Below, piece after piece: positions 15,705 through 28,028 of a stretch of 64,000 nt of DNA. The stretch lies in contig JAVXUO010002860.1 in the NCBI GenBank assembly GCA_033065855.1, positions 62,001 to 126,000 of the forward strand. Reading direction: 5' to 3'. The position numbers were made by a program, and so were the translations under genes. This DNA comes from Escallonia rubra (Eukaryota; Streptophyta; Magnoliopsida; Escalloniales; Escalloniaceae). The notes under the pieces were generated by a model that saw nothing but the letters and a program-made list of their open reading frames with translations, did not search any database and was not told the origin of the DNA. Each line of letters starts with the position of its first letter. The first letter of the stretch is position 1.

Positions 15705-17875
15705 CCTATGTCCCTAAGATTAGGGTATAATTACAGTCAATGACAACAAATTTTAAAATGTAACATACCGTGACCAAAAACTTTTAAAATGTATCAGTCG
15801 TGTCCATCTGTCAGGGTTCCATCCAAAAAGTGTACTTTTTTATGATGTCATCATTGCGTATTTTCAAAATGTCAATACTGCCCTTGTACAGTATATACTG
15901 TATAATTTTTCAAATTGATTACAAACCCTAATTTCTAATTCTAGTTCTCTCTCCAAACCCTAATTTGTTAATATAGTTTTTCATCAAACCCTAATTTAAA
16001 AAACAGGATTTTGATTTGGTGGTGAATTCAAGGAATTCTAGTTCATCTAGAGTTAGATTATAAAATTAGGGTTTGAAGGTCCTGCGAGAACTAGAATTCC
16101 TAAAAAAATAGGATTTTGATTTGCTCAAACCCAGATTAGATGCATATATTGAAGGTTCTGCGTAGAAATGTCCCACCACAACTTATTGCACTCCTACCCC
16201 CTCTTCCTTCCGTCGTCACCCTGAACTGTATCGAGGACACTGCCTCAAGGGATTTTGATTTGCATCAAGGAATTCTAGTTCATCTTGAATGCCTTGTCGG
16301 CGTCATTGGTGTCGATGAGGTCCCGCTCAGCGGCCTGGCAGAGGCCAGGATCAAGTCCGTCGCCGTCGTCCTCCTCCGCTGGATCTCCTTCCTCCCCCGC
16401 GTCGCCCAGCTCCGCCTCCGCCCCTAGCAGCTGGTCCTCTTCCTCCGCCGAACTCACCTGCTTTCGTGCCACAAGAAGTTCAGACAAAAGCCTTAGTCAC
16501 GAGCTGGGTTCGTTAAGTATGGTAAATCAGTGTATCAAGATTAGGGATGGCAATTTAAATCCGATCCGGCGGATATCCGCCTCGCTCCGCCCCGTTAGGA
16601 GCGGGTTTTTTTTACTTTGATCGGACTACGGGGCGGGTATGGTATTTTAAAAAAAAAACCCGTAGCGGGTTAGGGGCGGGTATGGTATTTTGCCCAACCG
16701 CCCCACGACCCGCCCCGCCCCAGTATACTTACCCTAATATATCATTTGATCTTAGCCATCCATCCTGTACTATATATATGTTCTTTTCCTCCCAAACCCT
16801 AGATCTGTCCCAACCTTCTCTCTGGCTCTCTCACTCTCACGATCTGTCCCAACCTTCTCTCTGGCTCTCTCACTGTCCCAACCTTCTCTCTGGCTCTCTC
16901 ACTGTCCCAACCTTCTTTCTGTCTCTCTCACTCTCACTCTCACTCAGCCACCGACTCATCCACCGACTCAGCCCACTCTCCACCGCACGGCGACGAGCTT
17001 GCGACGGCTCCACCGAAGGCTACGCCTGCGCCGCTGCCTTCTTCTCTGCCGATGGCTACGCCGGCGCCTCTGCCGTCGAGCTTGCGACAGCTCCACCGAA
17101 GGCTACGCCGGCGCCGCTGCCGTCGAGCTTGCGACGGCTCCACCGAAGGCTACGCCGGCGCCGCTGCCTTCTTCTCTGTCGAAGGTTACGCCGGCTTCGC
17201 TGCCTTCTTCTCTGCCGAAGGCTCGTGTTTCAAGGGTGAGGGGTACAATCGATTCAGCGAGAGCGGGGCGGGTGCGGGTTTTCCACATTCTCATAGGATC
17301 GGTTATGGTATTTCACATAAATAAACCGGTGGCGGGGCGGGGCGAAGTTCCATGACTAGCGGGGCGGGTTCGGATTTTAGAAGATCCGCATCCGACCCGC
17401 CCCATTGCCATCCCTAATCAAGATGTCAATCTGAGATGGCGGGGACTCACGTCCTCTAGAGCGTCTACTCGTACTCATTTGCCACAGATCTCTCTTGCCA
17501 AATGCGAATTCCTTGAATTGCCAGTAAAAGAAATCTGAACCCAAGGGCAAAGAAGCTCTAACGACTGACACTAATTTCCGGCGTCCCCTTCGTCCTATTC
17601 GGCGATTTTTTCGTCTTCGGCATCGACGATTCTCAGGCTGCCCCTCACCCCATCTCCCCTCAGTGGTGCCATTGTTGTCTGCGGGTCTGTAACGTTGAAG
17701 AGGAAGACATGGACAAATCAAGGAATCAAGAATTTCAATTTTATTTAGGGGCAATTCAGTCTTTTCGTCAAAACCGTTATGTATTTTTGTATTCCGTCTG
17801 GTCAACGGACATAAGTGTAATTTGTCCAAACTATTGTCCTTGCCTGTAATTATACCCTAACCTCAGGAACATAGG
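15705..17875. mobile_element. terminal-inverted-repeat DNA element with a nested hAT and possible captured gene fragments
   Basis: The left end 15705-15736 (cctatgtccctaagattagg...) matches the complement of the right end 17875-17844 at 29 of 32 positions. The same ends border the 100 bp direct repeats. The body has GC-rich, codon-like sequence at 16280-16460 (an acidic Glu/Asp-rich frame on the minus strand) and an open frame at 17829-17377 (-). These look like pieces of host genes, as in Pack-type elements, but I recognise neither. A hAT element sits inside at 16542-17416. The superfamily is not settled; Mutator-like would suit end length and gene capture. Confidence 0.65.
16542..17416. mobile_element. 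non-autonomous hAT element (875 bp) nested in the 15.7-17.9 kb element
   Basis: The ends are tagggatggcaat and attgccatcccta, flanked by the 8 bp duplication atcaagat (16534-16541 and 17417-17424). It belongs to the same family as the element at 8111: same ends, same cgggcggg-rich subterminal DNA, and the same internal order of catccat, TATA-like tatatata and aaaccctag. Inside are two tandem repeats, an approximately 30 bp CT-rich unit (16806-16930) and an approximately 57 bp GC-rich unit (about 16985-17225). The GC-rich repeat makes long Ala/Pro-rich open frames that are not likely to be genes. No transposase is present. Confidence 0.9.
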
Positions 17876-17887
17876 TGTAATTAACCC

Positions 17888-17988
17888 TAGAATAAAGCAA
17901 CAAGGCCATTGATCTAAAGTGGGGCAAAGGGTTACATGCCTCCAGATAATCAAGGATTTCAAGAAGTTCATTCCAATATATATACTAT
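17888..17988 (+). repeat. right copy of the approximately 100 bp direct repeat
   Basis: This is the partner of 15603-15701. A duplication this long is not a normal target-site duplication; see the findings. Confidence 0.9.
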
Positions 17989-18129
17989 ACATAACTGAAT
18001 ACCACTTAAATATAAGTTCCTAGACTGGCATTTCCTATAGTTTTTCCCTCATTCTCTGTATTCATCACCATGGATTTACACCCTACATATGGAAATGATT
18101 CGTGGTATAAAAGTGGAAAAGTTCAAAAT

Positions 18130-21100
18130 CTAACATGGGAAAAGCAAAAACGATGGCTCTACATGGATCCTTCTATTTACAAAATTAATGTTGTCTAGCT
18201 TCGTCTGGCACCACATTAGCTGGTCTTTTGTCAATCGTGATTGACTCAGAACTCTCGAAACCAGTCGCAATTCAACCTGGGAAAGGAAGAGTGCATGGTT
18301 TAGTCGACCGCTACTACGAGGTTTTTGGAACTTCTTTACAATGCAATTTCCACTTCTCAATATGTCCTTGAGCCTCTTCTGCTTCTGCACGACATGAGAG
18401 CTTGAAATGAGTATCCGACAGTTTAAAGCAAGCAGCAACAACGATAACCAGAAAAATAGCCAAGTATCGGTCTAGTATCTCATGCATTAAATTCTCCAAA
18501 AAATAACCACAATTTCCTGTGCGTGCCCCTAATTTCAATCACGGCCAAGTTAATTGAACAAACGCGCAAAATTTGAGAAAGAATTATTGATAAAGCTTTT
18601 GACCTTCAAAATATTTTTTTGTAAGCGACAGAGCGCATGCATAGAAAGTTGTCCTAGACCCAAGTAAGAAAAGAAGTAAGAAGCAGACCTTCTCAAGGCA
18701 TGACTTAATGTCCATAAGCAGCTCTGTATCTGCATTGCTTTGGAGATTAACTTGTAGTCCTTGAAGGCCCTTATCAGCACAAAGGAACTCCCTGAAAACT
18801 TGCATAGATTCCTCCATGATTTCAGCTAGCATAGCTATGGTAACTGCATTTTCTTCCTCCTCTCTTCTGCCCTTCTTATCTTTCAAGCAATCATCTACAA
18901 CACATTCAAGTTAACTGATCAATAATCTATTGTGATTTTTCACTTCAGATGCCTAATTGACCAAGTTAGTTACCTTTGACAGTTGGAACCAGTAAAAGGG
19001 TACGTAGGCCGCGTCTTGAATTTACGTAGTGTTGAATTCTTGGTCCTTGAAATGGCTCATCCTCTATAAATCTTCGCAATAGCACATGGAATTGTTGAAA
19101 CTCACCGGCAACTTGGTTATAGGAATTAAGGCCTTGAGGGTCGTATTCGAGCAACTCTTTAACCTTTCCGTATTGCCAGCGTAGAATTTCCCATGAAGCA
19201 CAAACTTGTCCAACATACACAGCTTCCAAATCCCTATGCAGTTCTTTTATAGAATTATTAAGCGTTGGATCGACGTAGATTCTCCGCAGTTTGGACTGCC
19301 AAAGGTTAGGCACAAGAAGAGATTTCAATTCCGAAACTGACGAATTTTTCCTTGAAGTCAATTGATTTGGGTCCTTCAACTGGAGAAAACCTACCACAAT
19401 CACCAAAACGCATTAGATAAGCTCTACACCATGACAGAGGTTGTTTTTAGCATTTCCAGCGTTGGACCTCAAATTCTAACTGACGAAAATTTACCCTTTC
19501 AGTTCTTTTCTTACTCATCTCATCATTTAAAGATATGAAGTGTACAGGCTTATGCTCCAATAAGGGGAAAAGATTTCTAACACAAGAGGGATGAAAAAGG
19601 GGTCAAGCCACTGCAAGTATACTAATGATTTGATATGAAGTGGGCCGAGAAAAAAAGGTCGGTCGATGGACAGAGACCATTCACATGTACTTGAACTATT
19701 TGTGGCATAGAATTATATAAGGGCAGACAAGAAGTGTGGAATTGCTTTATATGCGCATCAAGAGTGGGATTGTTGGTGGTGAAAGGAGATGGAGACCCAC
19801 CTCGCATTTTGGTTCTCTAAAGGTTTCTTTCCGTGATAAAAGGATTCTAAATCAGTTGGACAACCATTTTTCTACGGTAACCCGAAGAAAAAATAAACAC
19901 AAGGGTTTTGAGTCGAGAAAACCATTTTGGTGTACACGACGATCACGGGGGCAAAAGTGTGGGTTACGTTAATTGATGAAATCGCTCTTTTGCCTAAATA
20001 CTGATTCTGAAACTTACGAACGATGCATTAGGATAGAGCGTGCCCAGGGTTATTAATCAGGTGCTTTAAGAGGCCAGGTACAGCTTAAAATAGCTCCACG
20101 TGAATCTTGTAGGTGGCAAATTGAAAAGTACTAGTGACCATATGAACATTTGTGGTCTCTGGGGACATCTATTTGGAGCTCCACACATTCTTTTCGTTTT
20201 TCGGTAAAGGGCGTTTGTACGAAACAAATAATCAAGAAAATGATACAAGATTACCATGAACTATACCACACAGTAAGTTGGAAAAAAAAAATTTGTTTTG
20301 ACTGAAGCCTTGGATCAAAAAAGTTTCTAAAAACAGTTCTAGGAGACGATTTTGAAAAAGGTTAGCAAATGGCTTCTGCTTTTAAGCAAATTGTTCATAG
20401 GGAGTGTTACAGATTGATATGAGCTGCTGGTAAGACTTGAAAACTAAAAAGTTAGATAGAGGGTAGGCTGCAACTTACTGATTGCATGCATGGTCTGGTA
20501 ATTCAAGACATCCAATTTGCGCATTCTCTCTGCATAGCTCCGGTAGAACTTCTGAATCTCTTGCATACGATCTCTATGCTCAATCTTTTCGTCGATCTTC
20601 AATGGCTTCAAATCTTCCACAACCTTTGGACTCTCGCATTCTTCTGAGATAGTGGGAAGCCCTCCTATTCTTGCACTTTTCATCTCCATTTTCATCTGTT
20701 CTACTAATTCCCTATGTTCCCACAAGATATCCTTTTCATCCTCCTCATCACACTCCGACATCCACGGTTTATTGCCCGAGCTGTGCTCTTCAGATTGCCC
20801 TAAACCATCTTCCACTTTGGCAGAATTTACGGAGGACGAAGTTTGTTGACCTAATTCAATTGAATCCTGCAAATGAGGATCCAACTCTATGTACTCATCA
20901 TCGCTATCTTCTGATTCTCTTCCTAGAAAATTTTCACTATTCCAAAAACTCATGTCCTTAGAAGAAATCTTCTCTGGACTCTGATTATTTTCAATAATTT
21001 CTACCTTGTTGTCATCAATAGGCGTACGAGTGTTGGACTCCATTCCATGATTGTCAAGTCTAAAAGGCTGGTTCAATTCACGTGGCTCCTTCCATTGGGA

Positions 21101-22086
21101 TGATGTTTCAGCGGGAAAAGCATGTTGCTCTTCCAGCAGCGGTTGTTCTGGCCGTAGCCGTTCCACCGTTTCAGACTCGTGACCTTCATCATCCTGCTTT
21201 CGTGTTTCAAGCTCGTGACCTTCGTTATCAGTATCCGAAGAGGAATCATTATTTTCGGAATCAACCTTGTGAGTGCTAATTATGAACCCCTCACATGGAT
21301 CATCCTCCATCTTAGAATCACAAGGGGAAAATCCATCCTCGGAAAGATATTGGACTCCATCAATGGCAGATTCCTTACCTGAAAGATTCTCTCCTGATAC
21401 ATCCATCTCTTCATTCTTGGAAAGTTCATGATCAGCCAAAGTTGAATGTTCTTCTCCCTCTGAAACCGCTTCAATGCCTGAAATCTTAGCAAAGTCATCT
21501 GCCTTTTCATGATCATTAGAACCCTCAAATGAACCCATAGACATTTCTTGGACGACAAAGCTCGTCGTTTTTGGCTCCTCCATGAACCCACTTTCATCTT
21601 TGCCTGACACAAACTGATACCTACTAGTGCTTGTGATCGAGCCACTATCCGTAGCAACAGAGTTCCCTGCTTCCGCAAAACCTCCAGTGGAATCTTTAGA
21701 AGTCTGAAACTGGAACCCAAAAGAGAATCCCAAATCCTCACTCTCACTGGACCCATCCGACTTCAAGTTCTCGTGATTCTTGCAGACAATTTTATCATCT
21801 TCATTCTTATAAGAATCATCATCATCTCCACGAAATCTGCAAAAGCAAAAGAAAAACACTAAATAGTCAAATAAGCTGCTCATTTATTCTTGCCAAAAGC
21901 TTACAACAAATCAAACCGATCATACCTTTCGATTAAAAAGCCAAAGAGATAAAGAATCAAGTTGCAGACCAAAACCCACAACGAATCTCGAAGCCTAAAC
22001 ATTGTTCTGTACACAAAATTGCCTGAAAAGCCTCTATCTGAACAATCAAAGTGACTTTTGAGCATAAACCTCCTCTGGGTATCCAT
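18130..22086 (-). CDS. DUF1666 family protein with an N-terminal membrane segment
   Basis: Five exons on the minus strand: 22086-21926, 21836-20479, 19390-18974, 18894-18689 and 18384-18130. All phases fit and give 798 aa. Residues about 30-52 form a hydrophobic segment (DSLWVLVCNLILYLFGFL). Exon 2 is a long acidic, Ser/Glu-rich region. From its end (RMRKLDVLNYQTMHAI) onward, the conserved DUF1666 domain includes LRRIYVDPTLN, ELHRDLEAVYVGQVC and SWEILRWQYGKVKELL. The C-terminus is INFVNRRIHVEPSFLLFPC, the usual family ending. DUF1666 proteins are plant-specific with no established biochemical role; some databases name them 60S ribosomal protein L34Ae without clear basis. The start MDTQRRF is the first ATG of the frame. 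The exon 4 donor (AAG|gtctgc) is weak but matches the protein. Confidence 0.9.
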
Positions 22087-22339
22087 AGATACAATCAAAC
22101 TCTGTTTTTTCTCATCTCTAAGTAAAGATAAAGGAAGAGTACTGAATTAGGCACAGTACTTTCTAAACATAAACTATAAGCTTTCATTGGAGACAGTGGA
22201 CTGTCCACAGGTAGGCACCTAAATTTGTGGAGAAAATCCTGGGCATCTGCAAATAGAGAGAAGAGTTTGGTTGAAGCCTCGCTTTATGTTGGCGAAGATC
22301 GCGGGAGAAGGGGCAGAGAAATTTCAGAGAGAAAGATAG

Positions 22340-22346
22340 CTACCTG
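22340..22346 (-). promoter_or_regulatory. possible 5' UTR intron donor of the DUF1666 gene
   Basis: On the minus strand, CCTCCCAG|GTAGCT lies about 260 bp upstream of the ATG. It follows a GT/CA- and CT-rich leader (22353-22375), so a leader exon with an intron in the 5' UTR is plausible. No acceptor could be fixed with confidence. Confidence 0.25.
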
Positions 22347-22519
22347 GGAGGGTGTTGTGTGTGTGTGCGCGTGAGTTTTGTAGTAGCATTTATTCATTTT
22401 GTCTGAAGAGTGGCTCTTAGAATTCTCACGAGTTCTTTCGTCGGTTGGAGTCTTTTCATTTCTATACATTCTCACAGCGATTGACACGTTTTCGAAGGGC
22501 TCCTGTAAAGTCATATTCC

Positions 22520-23275
22520 TAATTACACGATGCCTGAAAGTATTGTGCTGGAACCATATGCACTTTCCTCTCTTTGAGCTCCCCTCTCAAGTCTCAACCT
22601 TATGCTAAATTTGTCGCAAACACCTTAACGCGTAAAGTGAATGCGTGGCTCTCATAAATATTTTATCCGTGGTCATGCATGCGTTGCATGTCGTATGTTA
22701 AAGAGACACAATATATTTCATTGAAAATGATATCAAAATAAAGTTACGTATAGTTGATTTCACGTTTTCTGGACTTTCGTGTAGTCGTACTCGTATTCCA
22801 CATTATAGAATGCCTGAAAGCATTGTTTGGGTGTTTTCCTGCTGGAGCTGTATATACGTGCGCTTTATTCCCTGTCGCTTCCCTCTCGATTTTATGCTAA
22901 TTATGTAGCAAACACTTCTACCAAAGAAAGTGAGATATCTTCGCTCACACATGCATATTGTACAATATAGAACCATAATATGTTTCGCTAAATATTATAT
23001 CGTGAAAAGTCACGTAAAATTGATTCTTAAAGTTCTTGCACCTAGTTTCGTCTTTATTTATCTGCATTTTCTTGTCTTTCGCCCTTTCAACTTTATGCTA
23101 AATTCGTTACAAACACTTGCCAAAGAAAGTGACATGCACCTGCCTTAAATATCTTATCTATCGTCATACATGCATACGCTACAGTATAGAGATACAACGT
23201 GCTTCATTGATCATTATACGGTAAAAAAATTACGTATAATTAATTCTTAAAATTCTTGCATATACCTCTGTCTGT
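22520..23275. repeat. three diverged tandem copies upstream of the DUF1666 gene
   Basis: The words atgcctgaaag, tatgctaa-t-gt-gcaaacac, aaagtga, catgcat and ttacgta-a-ttgatt recur in the same order. The tatgctaa word is at about 22600, 22894 and 23093, giving units of roughly 200-290 bp. The first copy starts about 440 bp from the DUF1666 start codon, so it may lie in the promoter. Confidence 0.65.
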
Positions 23276-26200
23276 AAACAAAAAAAAAAAATTTAACACC
23301 GTTCCGGTTTTTCTTAATTGACCACATACAACAAAATATGGATTTGCCGGCTTCCTTCTGGGCACAAAAATGGATGGCTGGCCGGTGTGTGGTGGTGTTA
23401 GTCAACTTTTAGTGTATATCTTTTGTGGAATAATACCGGCTTGACACAAAAAGGGCCACAAATAATTTTTTCTTTTTGATGCACGCGTGCGGGGTTGGGG
23501 GTCAACGGCAAAAATAATCACTTCCGTTGACAACATGAATTTAAAAAATTAAACCATGGTTAAACATGAATTTTCGATATACAATTAGTCACGTGGCTCA
23601 CTCCTTCGTTACTAATTAGTTTGATCGAGATTAGAAAATCAAAATGTTTTGTTGCTTCTATAGAATTTTGTTTTGTTGCTCCTTTGTTGCATCTTTAGAA
23701 ATAACTTAATGCGAGTGATCCGCCTTTTTTTAAGACAAGTATTTTGTAAATGGCAAGAGCCAAGTGCTTTGGTCGATACTCTTAGATTTATTTATCCATT
23801 TATATATGTTTCTCTTAATTTTCACTCTTACTTGATGTGAGACTAACGAATCATGCGTTCATTACTGTCCCGCATAATTTCTTGCTTCCCGTGACTTTGC
23901 TAGCCCACATGTTACCATTCTTACATACCGGCATGAGAACAAGTTTAATCTTCAGTCATGGGCTCATTATTTTGCTACCAAGTCTTAGGTGACACCAAAC
24001 AGGGGCCGGGGGGTTACGGTCACCGCTCAACTTTGTATTTTTTTTTTACATCGTATATTATTAATGCCAAACTTTAATTTCATTTTCACGTGTGCCACCA
24101 TTTGTGTTAAAGGTGGTCTCAGCCCTTCCATTTTGGTGGGTTTTGGGTGGTGACACTTGTTTAGTCGTTGATGCTTCATTTCATATAAGAGTAAATTGAT
24201 AAGCTGCAAGTTTTTAGATTAAAATAATAGTTAATTTTTTTTTTCCAATCTTAATTTGTTCGAGCATAAGACGTCTCTCTCTCTCTCTCCCTCTCCCTCC
24301 CTCCCTCTCTCTCTCTAGATTACAATTACTGTATTATTGCATCTGTATAAGAAATGATGAGAACAATACACTGATTTATTGAATATAATGAACATTTTCA
24401 CTGACGTTTGTAGTTAGAGTAATGTCACTCTTTGACCCTTAACTACTGATAGGGTCGTGAATTTAGGCGTCGCTCCAACTTGACCCTAATTGATACTTTC
24501 GATCATTTGTAGTCGCATAATATTAATCTTAAGTACTTAAGTTTTCTATGTGGTATGCAATTTAAAACCTCGTGGCGAATTCGATTTTATCTTGATAGTC
24601 AATGCTTTATATATCTTTTTGGTCCCCGTCGATTACATTTCCAGGATCCGTCCGTGGTTATCAAGGACACCGACGTACTCAAAGATTAAAATCAAACTCA
24701 ACCAAAAAGTTAGATCAATAGGTCTTATATGTATCCATGCAAACACATTCATATCATTTTTCAGACTCATCTAAGATGAAGCAACCATCCACATATGCAC
24801 CTTAACATTTGTTTTGTTACCAGGAAGGTCAATTCTCTCCATATCAAGGAACAAGTCTCAACAACATACGAGTGCCTCTGATCTTAACTCCATTAGGCAT
24901 ATGCAGACAATCCAGAGTTCGGGGCCGTAACGCAGCCGTTGAAGAAGTCGCCAGTGACCAACAAAGAGAACATATTGCTACGACAAGGCCAAGGTAATGA
25001 AAGTGATGGCTTCCAGTTCCACATTGGAATTATGCTAAGGAGGACTACAACAATGAATGAAAATTGACAGGCCAAGCCCTGGACCAAGTCTTGTTCTTAA
25101 GGTTTTGAGTAAATTACCTCAATTCACTCCAAAATTTAAAGCTATATTGTGTACTCTTAAAGAGAATATAGGGATACTGAGAGTGAGTGAACCACCGGGC
25201 TTCCTTCTAAGAACAAACTACGTGCAATTTTCTCATAATTTTGGAGGAAAAAGAATATTAAGTGTCAATTTTTTAGAGTTTTAAGACCTCCTTTATTTTT
25301 TTGGTAATAGTGAATTTATTAGTCCTATTTGTCCGCCTACATGTCATCTTCATATATCTCAATTTTTTTTTCTTTTTTTTGCAAAGTACGTAACTTTTAA
25401 CTTATTATGCAATTAATTCCTCTTTCCACCTTTCCATTTTTTGCATGAAATTCAAGATTCAAAACTCTTCACAATTAAGTAAGCAATTTAGGATCGTGAA
25501 ATTTGCAATCCCGTTTACTCTATTTCCAAACTTTCCTTTTAGGGTCGATATCATGTTCGAATTTTGATTTTCTGACTTTGTTTGCCTCAATAAATCCTTG
25601 TTGTCATGTCAATTCGTGGAATTTTGGTGTTGAGTTCACCTAATCAGCCTTAGGAGACAATACCTTGATATCATTGCTAAGATATCTCAACATATATTCA
25701 TACACTATCACTAGCTTATTCTTCCTATTTTCATTTATATTAATTTAAAGAAATAGCAAACATATATGCCTAATCGATACTCCTACAATTTGAAAACAAT
25801 TCTTACAATACAATCATTTGTCGTCCTAAAAATCACTTGCTCATGATTCTGCAACAATCTTGTCTCTGTTTTTTTTCTTGATAATAATAATGGTGCGGAG
25901 CAATGGTTTGAATTCTTAGGATGATAGTTTGAATTTTTATTCACAGAGTGGCATTTTATCTCACTAGGCTTTGAGAAGTACTCATTGGTTTTTGGGATGT
26001 GTGTGTGGGGGTGGGGGGGGGGGGGGGGGTTGAGCTGCAGTCGGGTATAGGTGGCTAGAGGGGTTCATGACTCTGGTGTAGGGTGGCTCGGTTCTATGTT
26101 TGTTTCCTTTGATTGACATCGTCAATTCGTTTTGGCAAAAATTTCAAACGCAGATTTTTTGGGTCTCTTTTCCTTCTTTTTCTTAGCATGACAGAAGTTC

Positions 26201-27650
26201 TAGTACGCACGAATTGAATATCTTAAAAGAAAGTGGACGATCAACATAATGTGGTTTCTAAAGATTCCATCGGCTTAATATAATTTCTAAAAGAACAAGT
26301 TGTTGTTTAGCACATCTGTGTAATTTTTTATTACCCGAAGACTTTGGCATTTTTGTGCAAATGTCTATTCTTGGGCTGGAGTTGGAGTGTATGTGAATCC
26401 TTACTTTATTGGGTTCATTGTCACAATAAGCCGAAATTCCGAGTGTTTTGATGGATGTTTATAGATTTCTCTATTTGATCAGCAATATTATTTTTTCAAT
26501 ACATTAGGTGGAACCAGCAAAAGTTGTTTGTAGTTTTCACTGAATGCTAAAACTTCGTCTATAGTTGTAAATGGTATTTTCAGTGAACCTTTGCACTCAA
26601 TATTGTCGTAATTTTTTTTCTATAAAGTTCAAGTCTGGTGGTATGAAACCTCAGTACTTCACACAGGTTAATGCTAGTACTTCATATTTAAGCAAGTGTT
26701 TTCATTGTGAATTGTCGATTTCAAAACCGTCTGCGCCAAGATTGAGACCATTTCAAAATAGTTTGCGCGAAAACTTGATCCTGAAGATGCACCGTGAATC
26801 AACTTATTGTTGGGAATTACAAAAATATATTTATTTACGCAAAAACTAAATAGAGAAGCTAGTAACGGAGGCATATGTATCTATATATATGATGATACCA
26901 ACGAATGATGATACCACCAACAACAAATAACCACCAAGCATGGACTTGAATAAGGACAAGGAAGCCTCTACTTTCACATGAAGTTATGTTTGTCCACACC
27001 CTCATTTGTCACAAAAAAAATGCATATTTCACTATATCGTTTTCAGCAATAAATAAAAATTGGACGAGAGTATATTGGCCTGAAAGTAGACATTCTATAG
27101 AGATGATCTTATTAGAATGATTACTACGCAGCGGAATCATGACCAAGTCTTAATATTGCTCATGCCAACTTTTGCCGCCATGCCACCATTTTATCAAACT
27201 TGTCAAAGGTTCCTCCTCATAATTAGGGGTAAAAAAACAGTGATTTCAATAAGTTAGATCTTAAAAAGGTTTATTAGGAAAAGCATTATCCATGTTCTAT
27301 TATGTTTTTGCCAAGCAAACACGCCTAAAATGCATTATTACTTGGTATTTTACAAAAAAATAATAATTGTATAAATAGCCTTACTCTATCAAAAATATAA
27401 GTGAAAACTAGAACGCTATAGTTTCTATGCTAAAAAATATTTCTTCGACATTTCTTCACTGATATATATATTTTTCTCACATACTTTGATGATGTGTGTT
27501 AATCGGCTTAACTAATAACTTTACAAATCCTTTTTGTTTATGTTCATAAGTTAATGACCACCTTTTTCTTTAAAAATTCTATGAATGAATTTAGTTCTTC
27601 TCGTTAATTTTGACCGTTTGTGTGGTCAACTTGGTCATGTGGAGGAACAT
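23276..27650. other. AT-rich intergenic DNA without a supported gene
   Basis: No frame here shows a recognisable domain. Simple repeats: CT-rich tract at about 24275-24318, and a G-run (GGGGG, T, then 17 G) at 26007-26029. Short frames such as 24550-24774 and 26571-26849 look random. Confidence 0.5.
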
Positions 27651-27889
27651 TAATTAATGACAATTCTCAAACCATTTTGCACCCGAAGATGTCAATTGAC
27701 CCGCTGTGACCCGGAGCTGATCCATCCAAATTCTAATTCGGACCACCATCGTCAACCCAAAACAGCACCACCATAAGCCCAGAACATCACACCACCGCCT
27801 CAATTTTGACATAGCCGCGGCGCACCACCGCCTCCACCTCCAAGAGCCATCGGACCTCTCTCTCTCTCTCACTCGCTCACTAACGTACA

Positions 27890-28028
27890 CTCACACACAC
27901 ACATCGTTCCACAACCCCCAACGTAGATTCGTTGGCGTCGGCGTCATCAACCATAGTCGACTATGCCCCTGCTTTTTGGGTCCGGGAACGGCGTTCTGTT
28001 GAAGTGAAACAAAGGCAATAAAACAGAG
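27890..28028 (+). promoter_or_regulatory. possible non-coding first exon (leader) of TAF1B or of another transcript
   Basis: CT- and CA-rich DNA (27857-27902) leads into a GC-richer stretch. That stretch has a 14-codon upstream frame (MPLLFGSGNGVLLK) and a good splice donor, acagag|gtatgt, at 28028/28029. This is the look of a plant 5' UTR exon. The next same-strand gene is TAF1B, whose coding exon 1 at 31596 follows acceptor-like sequence, which would make an intron of about 3.5 kb. Nothing in the sequence ties the two together for certain. Confidence 0.28.

Noticed and set aside
16682-17239. 185-codon + strand frame in the nested hAT
   Set aside because: It is made of CT-rich and GC-rich minisatellites, giving Ser/Leu and Ala/Pro repeats; its length follows from the repeats, not from selection.
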